Assembly: GCA_003157595.1 (NCBI GenBank)
Contig: PMKB01000160.1
Span: 3,927-23,986 of the forward strand
DNA: 20,060 nt
Direction: 5' to 3'
DNA from: Solirubrobacterales bacterium
Lineage (GTDB): Bacteria > Actinomycetota > Thermoleophilia > Solirubrobacterales > Solirubrobacteraceae
The position numbers were made by a program, and so were the translations under genes. Positions within the stretch are counted from its first letter, which is position 1; each line of letters starts with the position of its first letter. This document shows, one piece after another, positions 7,431 through 14,227 of this stretch. Under the pieces are notes generated by a model. The model ran no database searches, was not told the DNA's origin, and saw only the letters and a program-made list of their open reading frames with translations.

Positions 7431-8079
7431 GCGCGTCCGCTTCCGGCGGGGCAACGAGTCCGGATCCCAGCAGCTCGAGCAGCCGGGCCCGGTTGCGGCC
7501 GTAGGCGCCTGCCCCGTCGCCGTCGACGGCTGCGATCCGGACGAGTGGAGGGTGGCCCATCGCTGGTGTCGCGAGATCGCGAAGCGCATCGTGGTATGCC
7601 CGTTCCCGTTGCCCGCCGCCGAAACCGAAGCCCTTGGCGGCCAGGCTGCGACCGAGCCCGTCAGTCCTCGCGCACCAGGCGCGGCAAAGCTCCTTATGCT
7701 CGTCGAGGTCGAAACCGAGCGCCACATCGACGGGGTAAAGCTCCAGCGCGCACAGGCGGGACGAGGTGAAGTGCGGCGGCCCGTCCACCTCGATCACGGT
7801 GCCGGTCGGCGGGTGCATCAGATCGACCGGGAGCAGGAGGTTCGCGCGCGATGCGTACAGCACCGAGACGTCTCCCTTCAAGCGCGCGAAGATCGCTCCG
7901 AGCAGTTCCAGCGCCGCCGTGACCGGCCGGATGAGCGTCGGGTCGCACCGCGCCTTGGCGACGCGCTCGAGTCCCACGTGTCCCTGCTCGCAAAGCCAGT
8001 CGAACGACTGGCCGGTGAGTTGGAGGCCGTCCTCTGCGGCCGCCTGCGCGAAGGCCGCGTGAACGTCGTCGGGCGCCAC
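7399..8079 (-). CDS. Hypothetical protein with EVDGPPHF nuclease-like motif
   Basis: This 226-aa protein reads from GTG 8079 on the minus strand; upstream the frame remains open but only re-reads the antisense of xdhC. An N-terminal helical part (1-85) is followed by LLLPVDLMHP, then VIEVDGPPHF, a strand pair resembling the D...E-x-D core of RAP-domain and other PD-(D/E)xK nuclease-fold proteins. Three cysteines (CALEL, ELCRAWC) follow the motif, then a Gly-rich stretch and a C-terminal helix with a Pro-rich tail. Codons show the strong G/C third-position bias of the neighbours, supporting true coding. TAGAAT at 8092-8087 would place transcription start at the GTG. Function is unknown; the nuclease-fold idea is weak to moderate. 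Confidence 0.65.
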   Translation of the reverse strand: MAPDDVHAAFAQAAAEDGLQLTGQSFDWLCEQGHVGLERVAKARCDPTLIRPVTAALELLGAIFARLKGDVSVLYASRANLLLPVDLMHPPTGTVIEVDGPPHFTSSRLCALELYPVDVALGFDLDEHKELCRAWCARTDGLGRSLAAKGFGFGGGQRERAYHDALRDLATPAMGHPPLVRIAAVDGDGAGAYGRNRARLLELLGSGLVAPPEADALSGPSPPAPR

Positions 8080-8086
8080 CGGCGAA

Positions 8087-8092
8087 ATTCTA
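8087..8092 (-). promoter_or_regulatory. -10 element TAGAAT for a leaderless transcript
   Basis: TAGAAT on the minus strand ends 7 bases before GTG 8079, so transcription would start at or next to the start codon. No Shine-Dalgarno sequence is present and no -35 is evident. Confidence 0.5.
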
Positions 8093-8202
8093 GCCGCCGT
8101 TGCGCGCGGCCCCGGCGGGCTCTGGTTGAAGCTGGAGGTTGCGGACCGCGCGCGGAGGGCGCTGATCGCCAGCGCGACACCCACGCCGTGTCCAGACTCC
8201 TT

Positions 8203-8208
8203 TACGCT
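8203..8208 (+). promoter_or_regulatory. -10 element TACGCT for leaderless xdhC/coxI
   Basis: TACGCT (TANNNT) ends 6 bases before ATG 8215, placing the expected transcription start at the initiation codon. An in-frame GTG at 8212 is too close to the -10 element to be favoured. Confidence 0.45.
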
Positions 8209-8214
8209 GAAGTG

Positions 8215-9324
8215 ATGAGCGTTGTCGGCGAGCAGCTGTCTGTCGGTCTGCGCTGGCTTGCGGAGGAGCGGCGCATCGTCTGCGCGCTGCTGATCGAGGC
8301 CGAGGGGTCCTCGCCGTTTCAGCCGGGGGCCTTCATGCTGATCGACGCGGACGGTGCGATCGAGGGCTCGATCACCGGCGGCTGTGTGGAAAGTGACGTT
8401 GTGGGCAACGCACTGGAGATGCTTGCGGGGGACGGAGGGCCGCGCACGCTGCACTACGGAGTCTCGGACGAGGCGGCGCACGAGGTCGGGCTGATGTGCG
8501 GCGGCACGGTCCACGTGTTCGTGCACGAGCTGGCCGGGGCCGCCCGAGCCGTCTGTTGCGAGGCGTACGACGCCGCCGCGCGCGGACTGCCTGCGGGGAT
8601 CGCGACACTGGTCGAGGGGGACGCGCCGGGGGCCAAGCTCGCCGTCGCCGACGGACACGTGATCGGCGGCCTGCAGGGACCGGAACTGCTCGACCGGAGC
8701 GTGGCGCGCGATCTCACCGCGCTCAGCGAGCGTGGCACCAGCGCGCTGCGCCACTACGGGCTCTCCGGCGAGGCGCTGGGGAGCGGCCTGAGCGTCCATC
8801 TCCAGGCGTTCCGTACGGCGCCGACGCTCGTGCTGGTCGGTGCGATCGATTATTCCGCAGCGGTCGCCGCGCTCGCATCAGCGGCCGGCTATCAGGTGCT
8901 GATCGCGGACGCGCGCGAGGCGTTCGCGCGTGCCGAGCGCTTCTCACGGGTTGCGACCGTGCACATCGGCTGGCCGGCGCCGGCGATCGACGAGCGTGAG
9001 CTGGGGCCGCGCGACGCCGTGATCGTCTTCAGCCACGACCCGAAGTTCGACGAGCCGGCGATCCTTGCGGCGCTGCGCAGCGACGCCGGTTACATCGGGG
9101 CGCTCGGCAGCCGCCGGACGGCGAGCGACCGCACCGCCCGCCTGATCGCGGCGGGAGCCGATCCGCAGGCGCTCGAGCGCGTGCACTCCCCGTGCGGACT
9201 GGACATCGGCGCGGCGACGCCCGAGGAGGTTGCGATCTCGATCATGGCGGAGGTCATCGCGGCAAGATCCGGACGCGGCGGGGAGGCGCTGATCAGCACC
9301 GAGAGCTCGATCCGCCCGCGCTGA
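8215..9324 (+). CDS. XdhC/CoxI-family molybdoenzyme maturation protein
   Basis: This 369-aa protein is a full-length XdhC/CoxI protein. The N-terminal domain has GSSPFQPGAFM (31-41), GGCVESD (55-61) and GLMCGGTVHVFV (92-103) with C95, all typical. The C-terminal Rossmann domain begins at TLVLVGAIDYS (204-214), where the usual glycine loop is degenerate, and ends with PCGLDIGAATPEEVAISIMAE. Family members bind molybdenum cofactor and mediate its sulfuration or insertion into xanthine dehydrogenase-type enzymes. It resembles Oligotropha CoxI in size and layout, whereas the XdhC at 1389-2378 is the divergent, YHS-tailed copy. Its 3' end overlaps the opposing MocA-like gene by 32 bases. The frame is open far upstream of 8215, but that part is antisense to another gene. 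Confidence 0.9.
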   Translation: MSVVGEQLSVGLRWLAEERRIVCALLIEAEGSSPFQPGAFMLIDADGAIEGSITGGCVESDVVGNALEMLAGDGGPRTLHYGVSDEAAHEVGLMCGGTVHVFVHELAGAARAVCCEAYDAAARGLPAGIATLVEGDAPGAKLAVADGHVIGGLQGPELLDRSVARDLTALSERGTSALRHYGLSGEALGSGLSVHLQAFRTAPTLVLVGAIDYSAAVAALASAAGYQVLIADAREAFARAERFSRVATVHIGWPAPAIDERELGPRDAVIVFSHDPKFDEPAILAALRSDAGYIGALGSRRTASDRTARLIAAGADPQALERVHSPCGLDIGAATPEEVAISIMAEVIAARSGRGGEALISTESSIRPR

Positions 9325-9907
9325 GCCGCAACTGCTCGACGGTGTCGACGTCGGCGTCGCTGCCGAGCCCGTCGCACTCGACGAGCGTCACGACGAAGCG
9401 AGACAGCAGGCTGCGGGCGCCCTGGTCGCCGCGTTGCTTTGCAGCCGGCTCGAACAGCGGTCGTTCGAGCAGCACCGGATGGCCAGGACGGCCGCGATAG
9501 CTCGCGCGCAGCGCGACGGTCGAGTCGTTGCGCGCCGCCACCACGCGGTCGATCGCGCGTGGGTCGATCGCCGGCTGGTCGCCGAGCGTGACGACGATCA
9601 CGTCGACGAGCTTCGCGAGCGCCGCGACGCCGACCCGCAGCGAGGCAGCCTGACCCTGCTCCCAGTCCGCGCAGACGACCGCCAGCGCGCCGTGCAGCTC
9701 GACCTTGGCGAGGATCTCATCGGCGTGGGAGCCGAGCACGACCACGACCTGGTCGACGCGAGTGGCGCCCGTCATCGCCAGCAGCGCGTGCTCGAGCAGG
9801 GGCCGGCCGTCGAGCATCGCGAGCTGTTTGGGCGCGCCGAAGCGCCGCCCGGCGCCCGCAGCCAGGATCAGGCCACCGACCTTTGCGCTTCGATCACCCG
9901 CGCTCAC
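9293..9907 (-). CDS. MocA-like molybdenum cofactor nucleotidyltransferase (second copy)
   Basis: Start GTG 9907 on the minus strand gives 204 aa. The signature LILAAGAGRRFGAPKQL is at 13-29, GDQP at 109-112, GRPGHP at 139-144 and DVDTVEQL at 186-193, the standard MobA/MocA order. It is closer to textbook MocA than the copy at 2359-3006, because it has the LAAGxxxRxGxxK form. The likely reaction is CMP transfer to molybdopterin, giving the cytosine dinucleotide cofactor used by CO dehydrogenase. It converges on the XdhC/CoxI gene with a 32-base coding overlap and diverges from the CoA-transferase gene across 94 bases. Confidence 0.9.
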   Translation of the reverse strand: MSAGDRSAKVGGLILAAGAGRRFGAPKQLAMLDGRPLLEHALLAMTGATRVDQVVVVLGSHADEILAKVELHGALAVVCADWEQGQAASLRVGVAALAKLVDVIVVTLGDQPAIDPRAIDRVVAARNDSTVALRASYRGRPGHPVLLERPLFEPAAKQRGDQGARSLLSRFVVTLVECDGLGSDADVDTVEQLRLSAGGSSSRC

Positions 9908-9914
9908 GAGGTGC

Positions 9915-9920
9915 AGTATC
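9915..9920 (-). promoter_or_regulatory. Possible -10 element GATACT for leaderless mocA-like gene
   Basis: GATACT on the minus strand ends 7 bases before GTG 9907, the same geometry as the other leaderless candidates here. The first base departs from the TANNNT consensus, so support is modest. Confidence 0.35.
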
Positions 9921-9987
9921 CGTTCGCCCCGCGGCCTACGCAAGCGCGACCGCGAGCGCCGAGTGCTCCCGCGGCGGGCAACGGCGC

Positions 9988-9993
9988 TAGATT
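9988..9993 (+). promoter_or_regulatory. -10 element TAGATT for leaderless CoA-transferase gene
   Basis: TAGATT (TANNNT) ends 8 bases before GTG 10002 with no ribosome-binding site between, consistent with a leaderless mRNA. Confidence 0.45.
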
Positions 9994-10001
9994 CAGCCGG
10001 A

Positions 10002-11183
10002 GTGCCTGCCGATCCGCCGTCCCCGACACGCCGCCCGCCGCTGGAGGGGATCCTGGTCGCAGACTTCTCGCGCGTGCTGGCCGGACCGCTGGCGGCGATG
10101 GTGCTCGGCGACCTGGGCGCCGAGGTGATCAAGGTCGAGCGGCCGGGAGGCGACGACACGCGCTCGTGGGGTCCACCGTGGGCGCCGGACGGCACGAGCA
10201 CCTACTACCAGTCGGTGAACCGCAACAAGCGCAGCATCGTGCTGGACCTGACGGACCCCGGCGATGTCGAGCTGGCAGGTCGGTTGATCGAGCGAGCCGA
10301 TGTGCTGATTGAGAACTTCCGGCCGGGGACGCTCGAGCGCTTCGGTCTCGGCGAGGAGGCTACGAGCGCCGCAAACCCTCGTCTGGTGTCGTGCAGCCTG
10401 ACCGGCTTCGGCTCGGGCGAGGGTGCCGTGCTTCCCGGCTACGACCTGCTGATCCAGGCGGTCGGAGGGCTGATGAGCGTCACCGGGCAGCCGGGCGGAC
10501 CGCCGACGAAGGTCGGGGTCGCGGTGGTCGATGTGATCGCCGGGCTGTTCGCGACCGTCGCGATCCTCGCTGCGCTCGCGGAGCGCGAACGCAGCGGCGT
10601 GGGGCAGCGCGCCGAGGTCTCGCTGCTGGGCTCGCTACTCGCCGCGCTCGTCAACCAGGCGTCGGGCTTCCTCGGCGCCGGTGCGATCCCGGTGCGCATG
10701 GGCAATCGCCATCCGAGCATCGCTCCCTACGAGTCCTTCGCGTCGGCCGACGGCGAGCTCGTCGTGGCGGTCGGCAACGACCGGCAGTTCTCCGCGCTGT
10801 GCCGCGAGCTGGGCTGCGCTGCGCTTGCCACCGATGCGCGCTTCGCCACCAACGCCGCGCGGGTCGAGCATCACGCGGAGCTGGTGGCTGCGCTCGTGCC
10901 GCTGTTCGTCGCGCAGCCGGGCGCAACGCTCGCGCGCGCGCTGAACGCGGCCGGGGTGCCGTGTGGCCCAGTCAACGACGTCAGCGGCGCATTCGCGCTC
11001 GCGTCGTCGCTCGGCCTTCCCTCGATCGTCGAGATGGCGGAGGGTGCGCGCCAGGTCGCGAGCCCGATCATGCTGGACGCGACGCCGGTCGGCTACCGCC
11101 GGACTCCGCCCGCGCTCGGCGCCGGCGGCGCCGACCTGCGTGCCTGGTTGCGCGGGGACGATCGGATGCCCGGTGGCATTTGA
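10002..11183 (+). CDS. Class III CoA-transferase, CaiB/BaiF (Frc) family
   Basis: This 393-aa protein has the usual family length. The N-terminal LEGILVADFSRVLAGPLA (14-31), LGDLGAEVIKVERPGGDDTR (35-54), NRNKRSIVLDL (73-83) and ENFRPGTLERFGLG (104-117) are classic CaiB/BaiF elements. The catalytic Asp that forms the acyl-aspartyl-CoA intermediate is D148 in PGYDLLIQA. The enzyme moves CoA between carboxylic acids, normally from succinyl-CoA or another acyl-CoA. The next gene is a glutaryl-CoA dehydrogenase-type protein, so glutarate is a plausible acceptor, as for the SUGCT-type relatives; this is inference from context. GTG 10002 was chosen because family homology begins about 13 residues later and a -10 element sits just upstream. 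The longer frame to 9705 is antisense to the MocA-like gene. Confidence 0.9.
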   Translation: MPADPPSPTRRPPLEGILVADFSRVLAGPLAAMVLGDLGAEVIKVERPGGDDTRSWGPPWAPDGTSTYYQSVNRNKRSIVLDLTDPGDVELAGRLIERADVLIENFRPGTLERFGLGEEATSAANPRLVSCSLTGFGSGEGAVLPGYDLLIQAVGGLMSVTGQPGGPPTKVGVAVVDVIAGLFATVAILAALAERERSGVGQRAEVSLLGSLLAALVNQASGFLGAGAIPVRMGNRHPSIAPYESFASADGELVVAVGNDRQFSALCRELGCAALATDARFATNAARVEHHAELVAALVPLFVAQPGATLARALNAAGVPCGPVNDVSGAFALASSLGLPSIVEMAEGARQVASPIMLDATPVGYRRTPPALGAGGADLRAWLRGDDRMPGGI

Positions 11184-11230
11184 GTTCGCGTACCTGGCGC
11201 CGGCGGGTGCGGGCGCCCTTCGCGATTGAA

Positions 11231-11236
11231 TATGGT
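11231..11236 (+). promoter_or_regulatory. Possible -10 element TATGGT before acyl-CoA dehydrogenase
   Basis: TATGGT lies in the 97-base gap after the CoA-transferase. It would give a leader of about 38 bases that includes AGGAG (11271-11275), 5 bases before GTG 11281. No -35 is clear, so read-through from the upstream gene is equally possible. Confidence 0.3.
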
Positions 11237-11280
11237 CGCCCGGTGAGCCAAAATCGACGCCGCGAGCGCGAGGAGATGTC

Positions 11281-12447
11281 GTGACCAGCTACTCAGTCGA
11301 TGACCCGTTCGGACTTGCCGGCGAGCTGACCGGCGAGGAGCAGCTGATCGCTTCGACCGTCCGCGACTGGGTTCGGCGTCGTTTCCTGCCGATCGTCGTC
11401 GATGCTTGGCGCGCGGGCGGTCTCCCGGCGGCGCTCGGCCCCGAGCTTGGCGAGCTCGGTGTGCTCGGCATGCACCTCGAGGGTTACGGCTGCGCCGGTA
11501 CCAGCGCCACCGCCTACGGGCTCGCCTGCCTGGAGCTCGAGGCCGGCGATAGCGGCCTGCGCAGCTTCGTCTCGGTGCAGGGTTCGCTGGCGATGTTCGC
11601 GATCCATGCGTTCGGCTCCGAGGAGCAGAAGGACCACTGGCTTGAGCCGATGGCGGCGGGTGAGGTGATCGGCTGCTTCGGGCTGACCGAGCCCGACGCC
11701 GGCAGCGACCCGAGCGCGATGCGCGCCAGCGCGCGCCGCGACGGGGATGGCTGGGTGCTCAACGGGACCAAGATGTGGATCACCAACGGCAGCCGCGCCG
11801 GCGTGGCGGTCGTCTGGGCTAAGACCGACGAGGGCATCAAGGGCTTCCTCGTGCCGGCCGGCAGCGACGGCTTTCGCACGGTGGACGTCAAGGACAAGCT
11901 GTCGCTGGTGGCTTCGACGACCTCCGAGTTGATCTTCGAGGACTGCCGGCTCGACGGCGACGCCCTGCTGCCTGGCGTCGGCTCGCTGCGCGGCGCGCTC
12001 GCGTGTCTGAGCGAGGCGCGCTACGGGATCGTGTGGGGGGCCGTCGGAGCCGCGCGCGCGTGCCTGGAGGCGGCGCTGGACTACACCGCGAGCCGGGTTC
12101 AGTTCGGGCGCCCGATCGCCGCCCGCCAGATCGTCCAGCAGGAGCTCGTCGAGATGCACGTAGCGGTCAACAACGGTCTGCTGCTCGCAACGCGGATCGG
12201 GCGCCTGAAGGACGCGGGGCTCGTGACGCCCGAGCACATCAGCTACGGGAAGTTCTCCAACGTGCGGATGGCGACCGATGTCGCGCGCCGAGCCCGAGCG
12301 CTGCTCGGCGCGAACGGAATCACGCTGGAGTATCCGGTGATGCGCCATCTCGTCAACCTCGAGTCGGTGCTGACCTACGAGGGCACGCACCAGATCCACA
12401 CGCTGGTGCTCGGCAAGGCCCTGACCGGCCACGCGGCGTTCGAGTAG
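11281..12447 (+). CDS. gcdH: Acyl-CoA dehydrogenase, glutaryl-CoA dehydrogenase type
   Basis: This 388-aa FAD enzyme would oxidise, and probably decarboxylate, glutaryl-CoA to crotonyl-CoA. Diagnostic stretches are YGCAGTSATAYGL (69-81), GCFGLTEPDAGSDPSAM (131-147), NGTKMWITNG (161-170), ARYGIVWGAVGA (246-257) and LTYEGTHQIHTLVLGKALTG (364-383). The catalytic base is E367 in TYEGTH. Residues E87 and R94, in ELEAGDSGLRS, match the pair that binds the substrate carboxylate in human glutaryl-CoA dehydrogenase, which favours a glutaryl-like substrate over simple acyl chains. GTG 11281 follows AGGAG by 5 bases; the nearby ATG 11276 is out of frame. It is preceded by the CoA-transferase and followed after 10 bases by the reductase gene. 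Confidence 0.9.
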   Translation: MTSYSVDDPFGLAGELTGEEQLIASTVRDWVRRRFLPIVVDAWRAGGLPAALGPELGELGVLGMHLEGYGCAGTSATAYGLACLELEAGDSGLRSFVSVQGSLAMFAIHAFGSEEQKDHWLEPMAAGEVIGCFGLTEPDAGSDPSAMRASARRDGDGWVLNGTKMWITNGSRAGVAVVWAKTDEGIKGFLVPAGSDGFRTVDVKDKLSLVASTTSELIFEDCRLDGDALLPGVGSLRGALACLSEARYGIVWGAVGAARACLEAALDYTASRVQFGRPIAARQIVQQELVEMHVAVNNGLLLATRIGRLKDAGLVTPEHISYGKFSNVRMATDVARRARALLGANGITLEYPVMRHLVNLESVLTYEGTHQIHTLVLGKALTGHAAFE

Positions 12448-12457
12448 GCCGACTCCA

Positions 12458-13432
12458 GTGGCGCGTTTCGTGGTCTACGGCGCGGGGGCGGTCGGCGGGG
12501 TCATCGGCTGCCGCCTGTCAGAGCACGGCCACGAGACTGTGCTGATCGCGCGCGGCGCCCATCGCGAAGCGATCGAGCGCGACGGGGTGCGCTGCGAGTC
12601 TCCCGACGGCGTGCTGGTGGCGCCAATCGCGGTCGTCGGCGGGCCCGAGCAACTGGACTGGCGTCGCGACGACATCGTGCTGCTCACGATGAAGGGCCAG
12701 GACACCGCGGCGGCGTTGGAGCGGCTCGAGGCCTCGGCTGGGCCCGACATCGCCGTGGTCTGTGCGCAGAACGGCGTCGAGAACGAACGCCTCGCACTGC
12801 GCCGCTTCGCCGAGGTCTACTCGGTGGTCGTCCAGCTGCCGGCCACGCATCTGGTCCCCGGCGTCGTGGTCGCCCACTCCGCGCCGATCACAGGCGCACT
12901 CGACATCGGCCGCTACCCGGCCGGGCTCGACGGGCGGGCGCTCGAGATCGCCGCCGCGTTCGAGGGCTCGGGCTTCGCCTCGGTCGCGCGCGAGGACGTT
13001 TCCCGCTGGAAGTACGCCAAGTTCCTGCGCAACGTCGCCAACGCCGTCGACGCGCTCTTCGACCACGGTCAGGGTGCCCCGGAGGTCGAACGCCGCGTAT
13101 TGGCCGAGGCTGTGGCGGTGCTCGAAGCGGCGGCGATCGACTACGTCGACGACGACCTATACCAGGAGCGCTTCACCCGCCTGATCACCGTCCGCCCGGT
13201 CGCCGGAGCGCCGCGCGAAGGTGGCTCCTCGTGGCAGAGCCTCGCGCGTCGCGCCGGTGTGATCGAGGCCGACCAGCTCAACGGCGAGGTCGTCCTGCTG
13301 GGCCGTCTGCACGGCGTGCCGACGCCGGTCAACGAACTGCTGCGCCGGCTCGCCGTGGCCGACGCGCACGCCGGGGCGCCGCCTGGTGGACACACGCAGG
13401 GCGTCTTCCTTGCCATGCTTGAGCGGCGCTGA
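12458..13432 (+). CDS. Ketopantoate reductase-like (ApbA/PanE family) oxidoreductase
   Basis: This 324-aa protein starts at GTG 12458, 10 bases after the dehydrogenase and without a ribosome-binding site, so translation is probably coupled. The NADP-binding loop is VVYGAGAVGGVIG (5-17). QNGVEN is at 104-109, WKYAKFLRNVANAVDAL at 184-200 supplies the conserved catalytic Lys and Asn, and DQLNGEVVLLGRLHGVPTPVN falls at 272-292, as in 2-dehydropantoate 2-reductases. True PanE makes pantoate for CoA synthesis, but the family includes many reductases of other 2-oxo acids. Its position behind acyl-CoA genes does not settle which substrate is used, so the gene symbol is left open. Confidence 0.85.
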   Translation: MARFVVYGAGAVGGVIGCRLSEHGHETVLIARGAHREAIERDGVRCESPDGVLVAPIAVVGGPEQLDWRRDDIVLLTMKGQDTAAALERLEASAGPDIAVVCAQNGVENERLALRRFAEVYSVVVQLPATHLVPGVVVAHSAPITGALDIGRYPAGLDGRALEIAAAFEGSGFASVAREDVSRWKYAKFLRNVANAVDALFDHGQGAPEVERRVLAEAVAVLEAAAIDYVDDDLYQERFTRLITVRPVAGAPREGGSSWQSLARRAGVIEADQLNGEVVLLGRLHGVPTPVNELLRRLAVADAHAGAPPGGHTQGVFLAMLERR

Positions 13433-13433
13433 A

Positions 13434-13447
13434 CGCCCGCAGGGGCG
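13434..13447 (+). terminator. Small GC hairpin after the reductase gene
   Basis: CGCCC (13434-13438) and GGGCG (13443-13447) pair around GCAG directly after the reductase stop. A second dyad, GCCGGG (13507-13512) with CCCGGC (13519-13524), follows. Neither has a T-tract. The 214-base gap up to the dps gene shows no coding frame that looks real. Confidence 0.3.
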
Positions 13448-13598
13448 GTGTCAGCCGACGGCGTTCGGTACGGCGAGTGCCGCCGCGACGGGGCCGGGGC
13501 ACGGTGGCCGGGCCTCCTCCCGGCACGGCACAAGCACGGCGCGATCGCCCATCGTCACAGACCGTGGCGGCTCGCTCAGGCGCGCCGGCGCGGGGCGC

Positions 13599-13604
13599 TA
13601 ACCT
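13599..13604 (+). promoter_or_regulatory. Possible -10 element TAACCT for dps
   Basis: TAACCT (TANNNT) is 42 bases before ATG 13647. It would give a leader of about 35 bases carrying AAAGGA (13633-13638), 8 bases before the start codon. No -35 is recognisable. Confidence 0.35.
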
Positions 13605-13646
13605 CCCCCGGGAGCATTTCCACGACAGCCACAAAGGACGGCCGAC

Positions 13647-14132
13647 ATGACCGCGAACCTGATCGTCACCGACGGCCACCCAACGCTGCGCCACGAGGAG
13701 CGGGCGGCGCTGGGGAGCCTCTTGCAGAGCGAACTGATCGATCTGATCGACCTCGCGCTGCTCGGCAAGCACCTGCATTGGAACCTCACCGGGCCCGAGT
13801 TCCAAGCGCTTCACGAGCATCTCGACGTGCTGGTCGACGAGTGGCAGGAGCGGGCGGATGCGACCGCGGAGCGCGGCCGGGCGCTCGGTGTCGTTCCCGA
13901 TGGCCAGGCGCGTACGGTCGGCGCCCAGAGCCGGCTCGCGCAGGTGGCGCCGGGCGAGATCCGCACGAACGTCGTGATCGCGACGCTGCTCGAGGCGCTC
14001 GACGAGACGATCACCGCGGCGCGCGAGCGGATGGGGCAGGCAGCCGAGTACGACGCAGTCACCGAGGATCTGATGATTGCAACGGTTGCGCTGCTCGAGA
14101 AGCAGCGCTGGATGATCGACGCGCAGCGCTGA
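13647..14132 (+). CDS. dps: Dps-family ferritin-like DNA-protection protein
   Basis: This 161-aa protein is a Dps-type mini-ferritin that oxidises and stores iron, lowering peroxide-driven damage. The ferroxidase residues keep the spacing of E. coli Dps: H44 in HLHWN, H56 and D60 in ALHEHLD, and D71 and E75 in ERADATAER. The N-terminal tail is short (about 20 residues) and not notably Lys-rich, so DNA binding through it is doubtful. It is a single gene with its own ribosome-binding site and probable promoter, unrelated in function to its neighbours. Confidence 0.93.
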   Translation: MTANLIVTDGHPTLRHEERAALGSLLQSELIDLIDLALLGKHLHWNLTGPEFQALHEHLDVLVDEWQERADATAERGRALGVVPDGQARTVGAQSRLAQVAPGEIRTNVVIATLLEALDETITAARERMGQAAEYDAVTEDLMIATVALLEKQRWMIDAQR

Positions 14133-14212
14133 GGTCCGCACGGGCGCGTCGGTCGGGGCTGAGGGTCGGGACGGCGACGATGTCTCGATCGCCTCGGTTG
14201 GTAGCACTTCGG

Positions 14213-14218
14213 TAGCGT
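14213..14218 (+). promoter_or_regulatory. -10 element TAGCGT for leaderless glycosyltransferase gene
   Basis: TAGCGT (TANNNT) ends 9 bases before ATG 14228, and no ribosome-binding site intervenes, so the transcript is probably leaderless or nearly so. Confidence 0.4.
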
Positions 14219-14227
14219 CGCGCCGAC

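Noticed and set aside
7552..8214. Upstream extension of the XdhC/CoxI frame
   Set aside because: XdhC homology begins directly after ATG 8215, where a -10 element sits. The upstream part is antisense to the better-supported gene at 7399-8079.
8080..8799. Upstream extension of the nuclease-like minus-strand frame
   Set aside because: It only re-reads the antisense of the XdhC/CoxI gene; GTG 8079 has a well-placed -10 element and ends this overlap.
11276..11278. ATG as the start of the acyl-CoA dehydrogenase
   Set aside because: It is out of frame with the enzyme; GTG 11281 is in frame and follows AGGAG.
11293..12432. 379-codon minus-strand frame antisense to the acyl-CoA dehydrogenase
   Set aside because: Shadow of a strongly recognised gene; no motif of its own.
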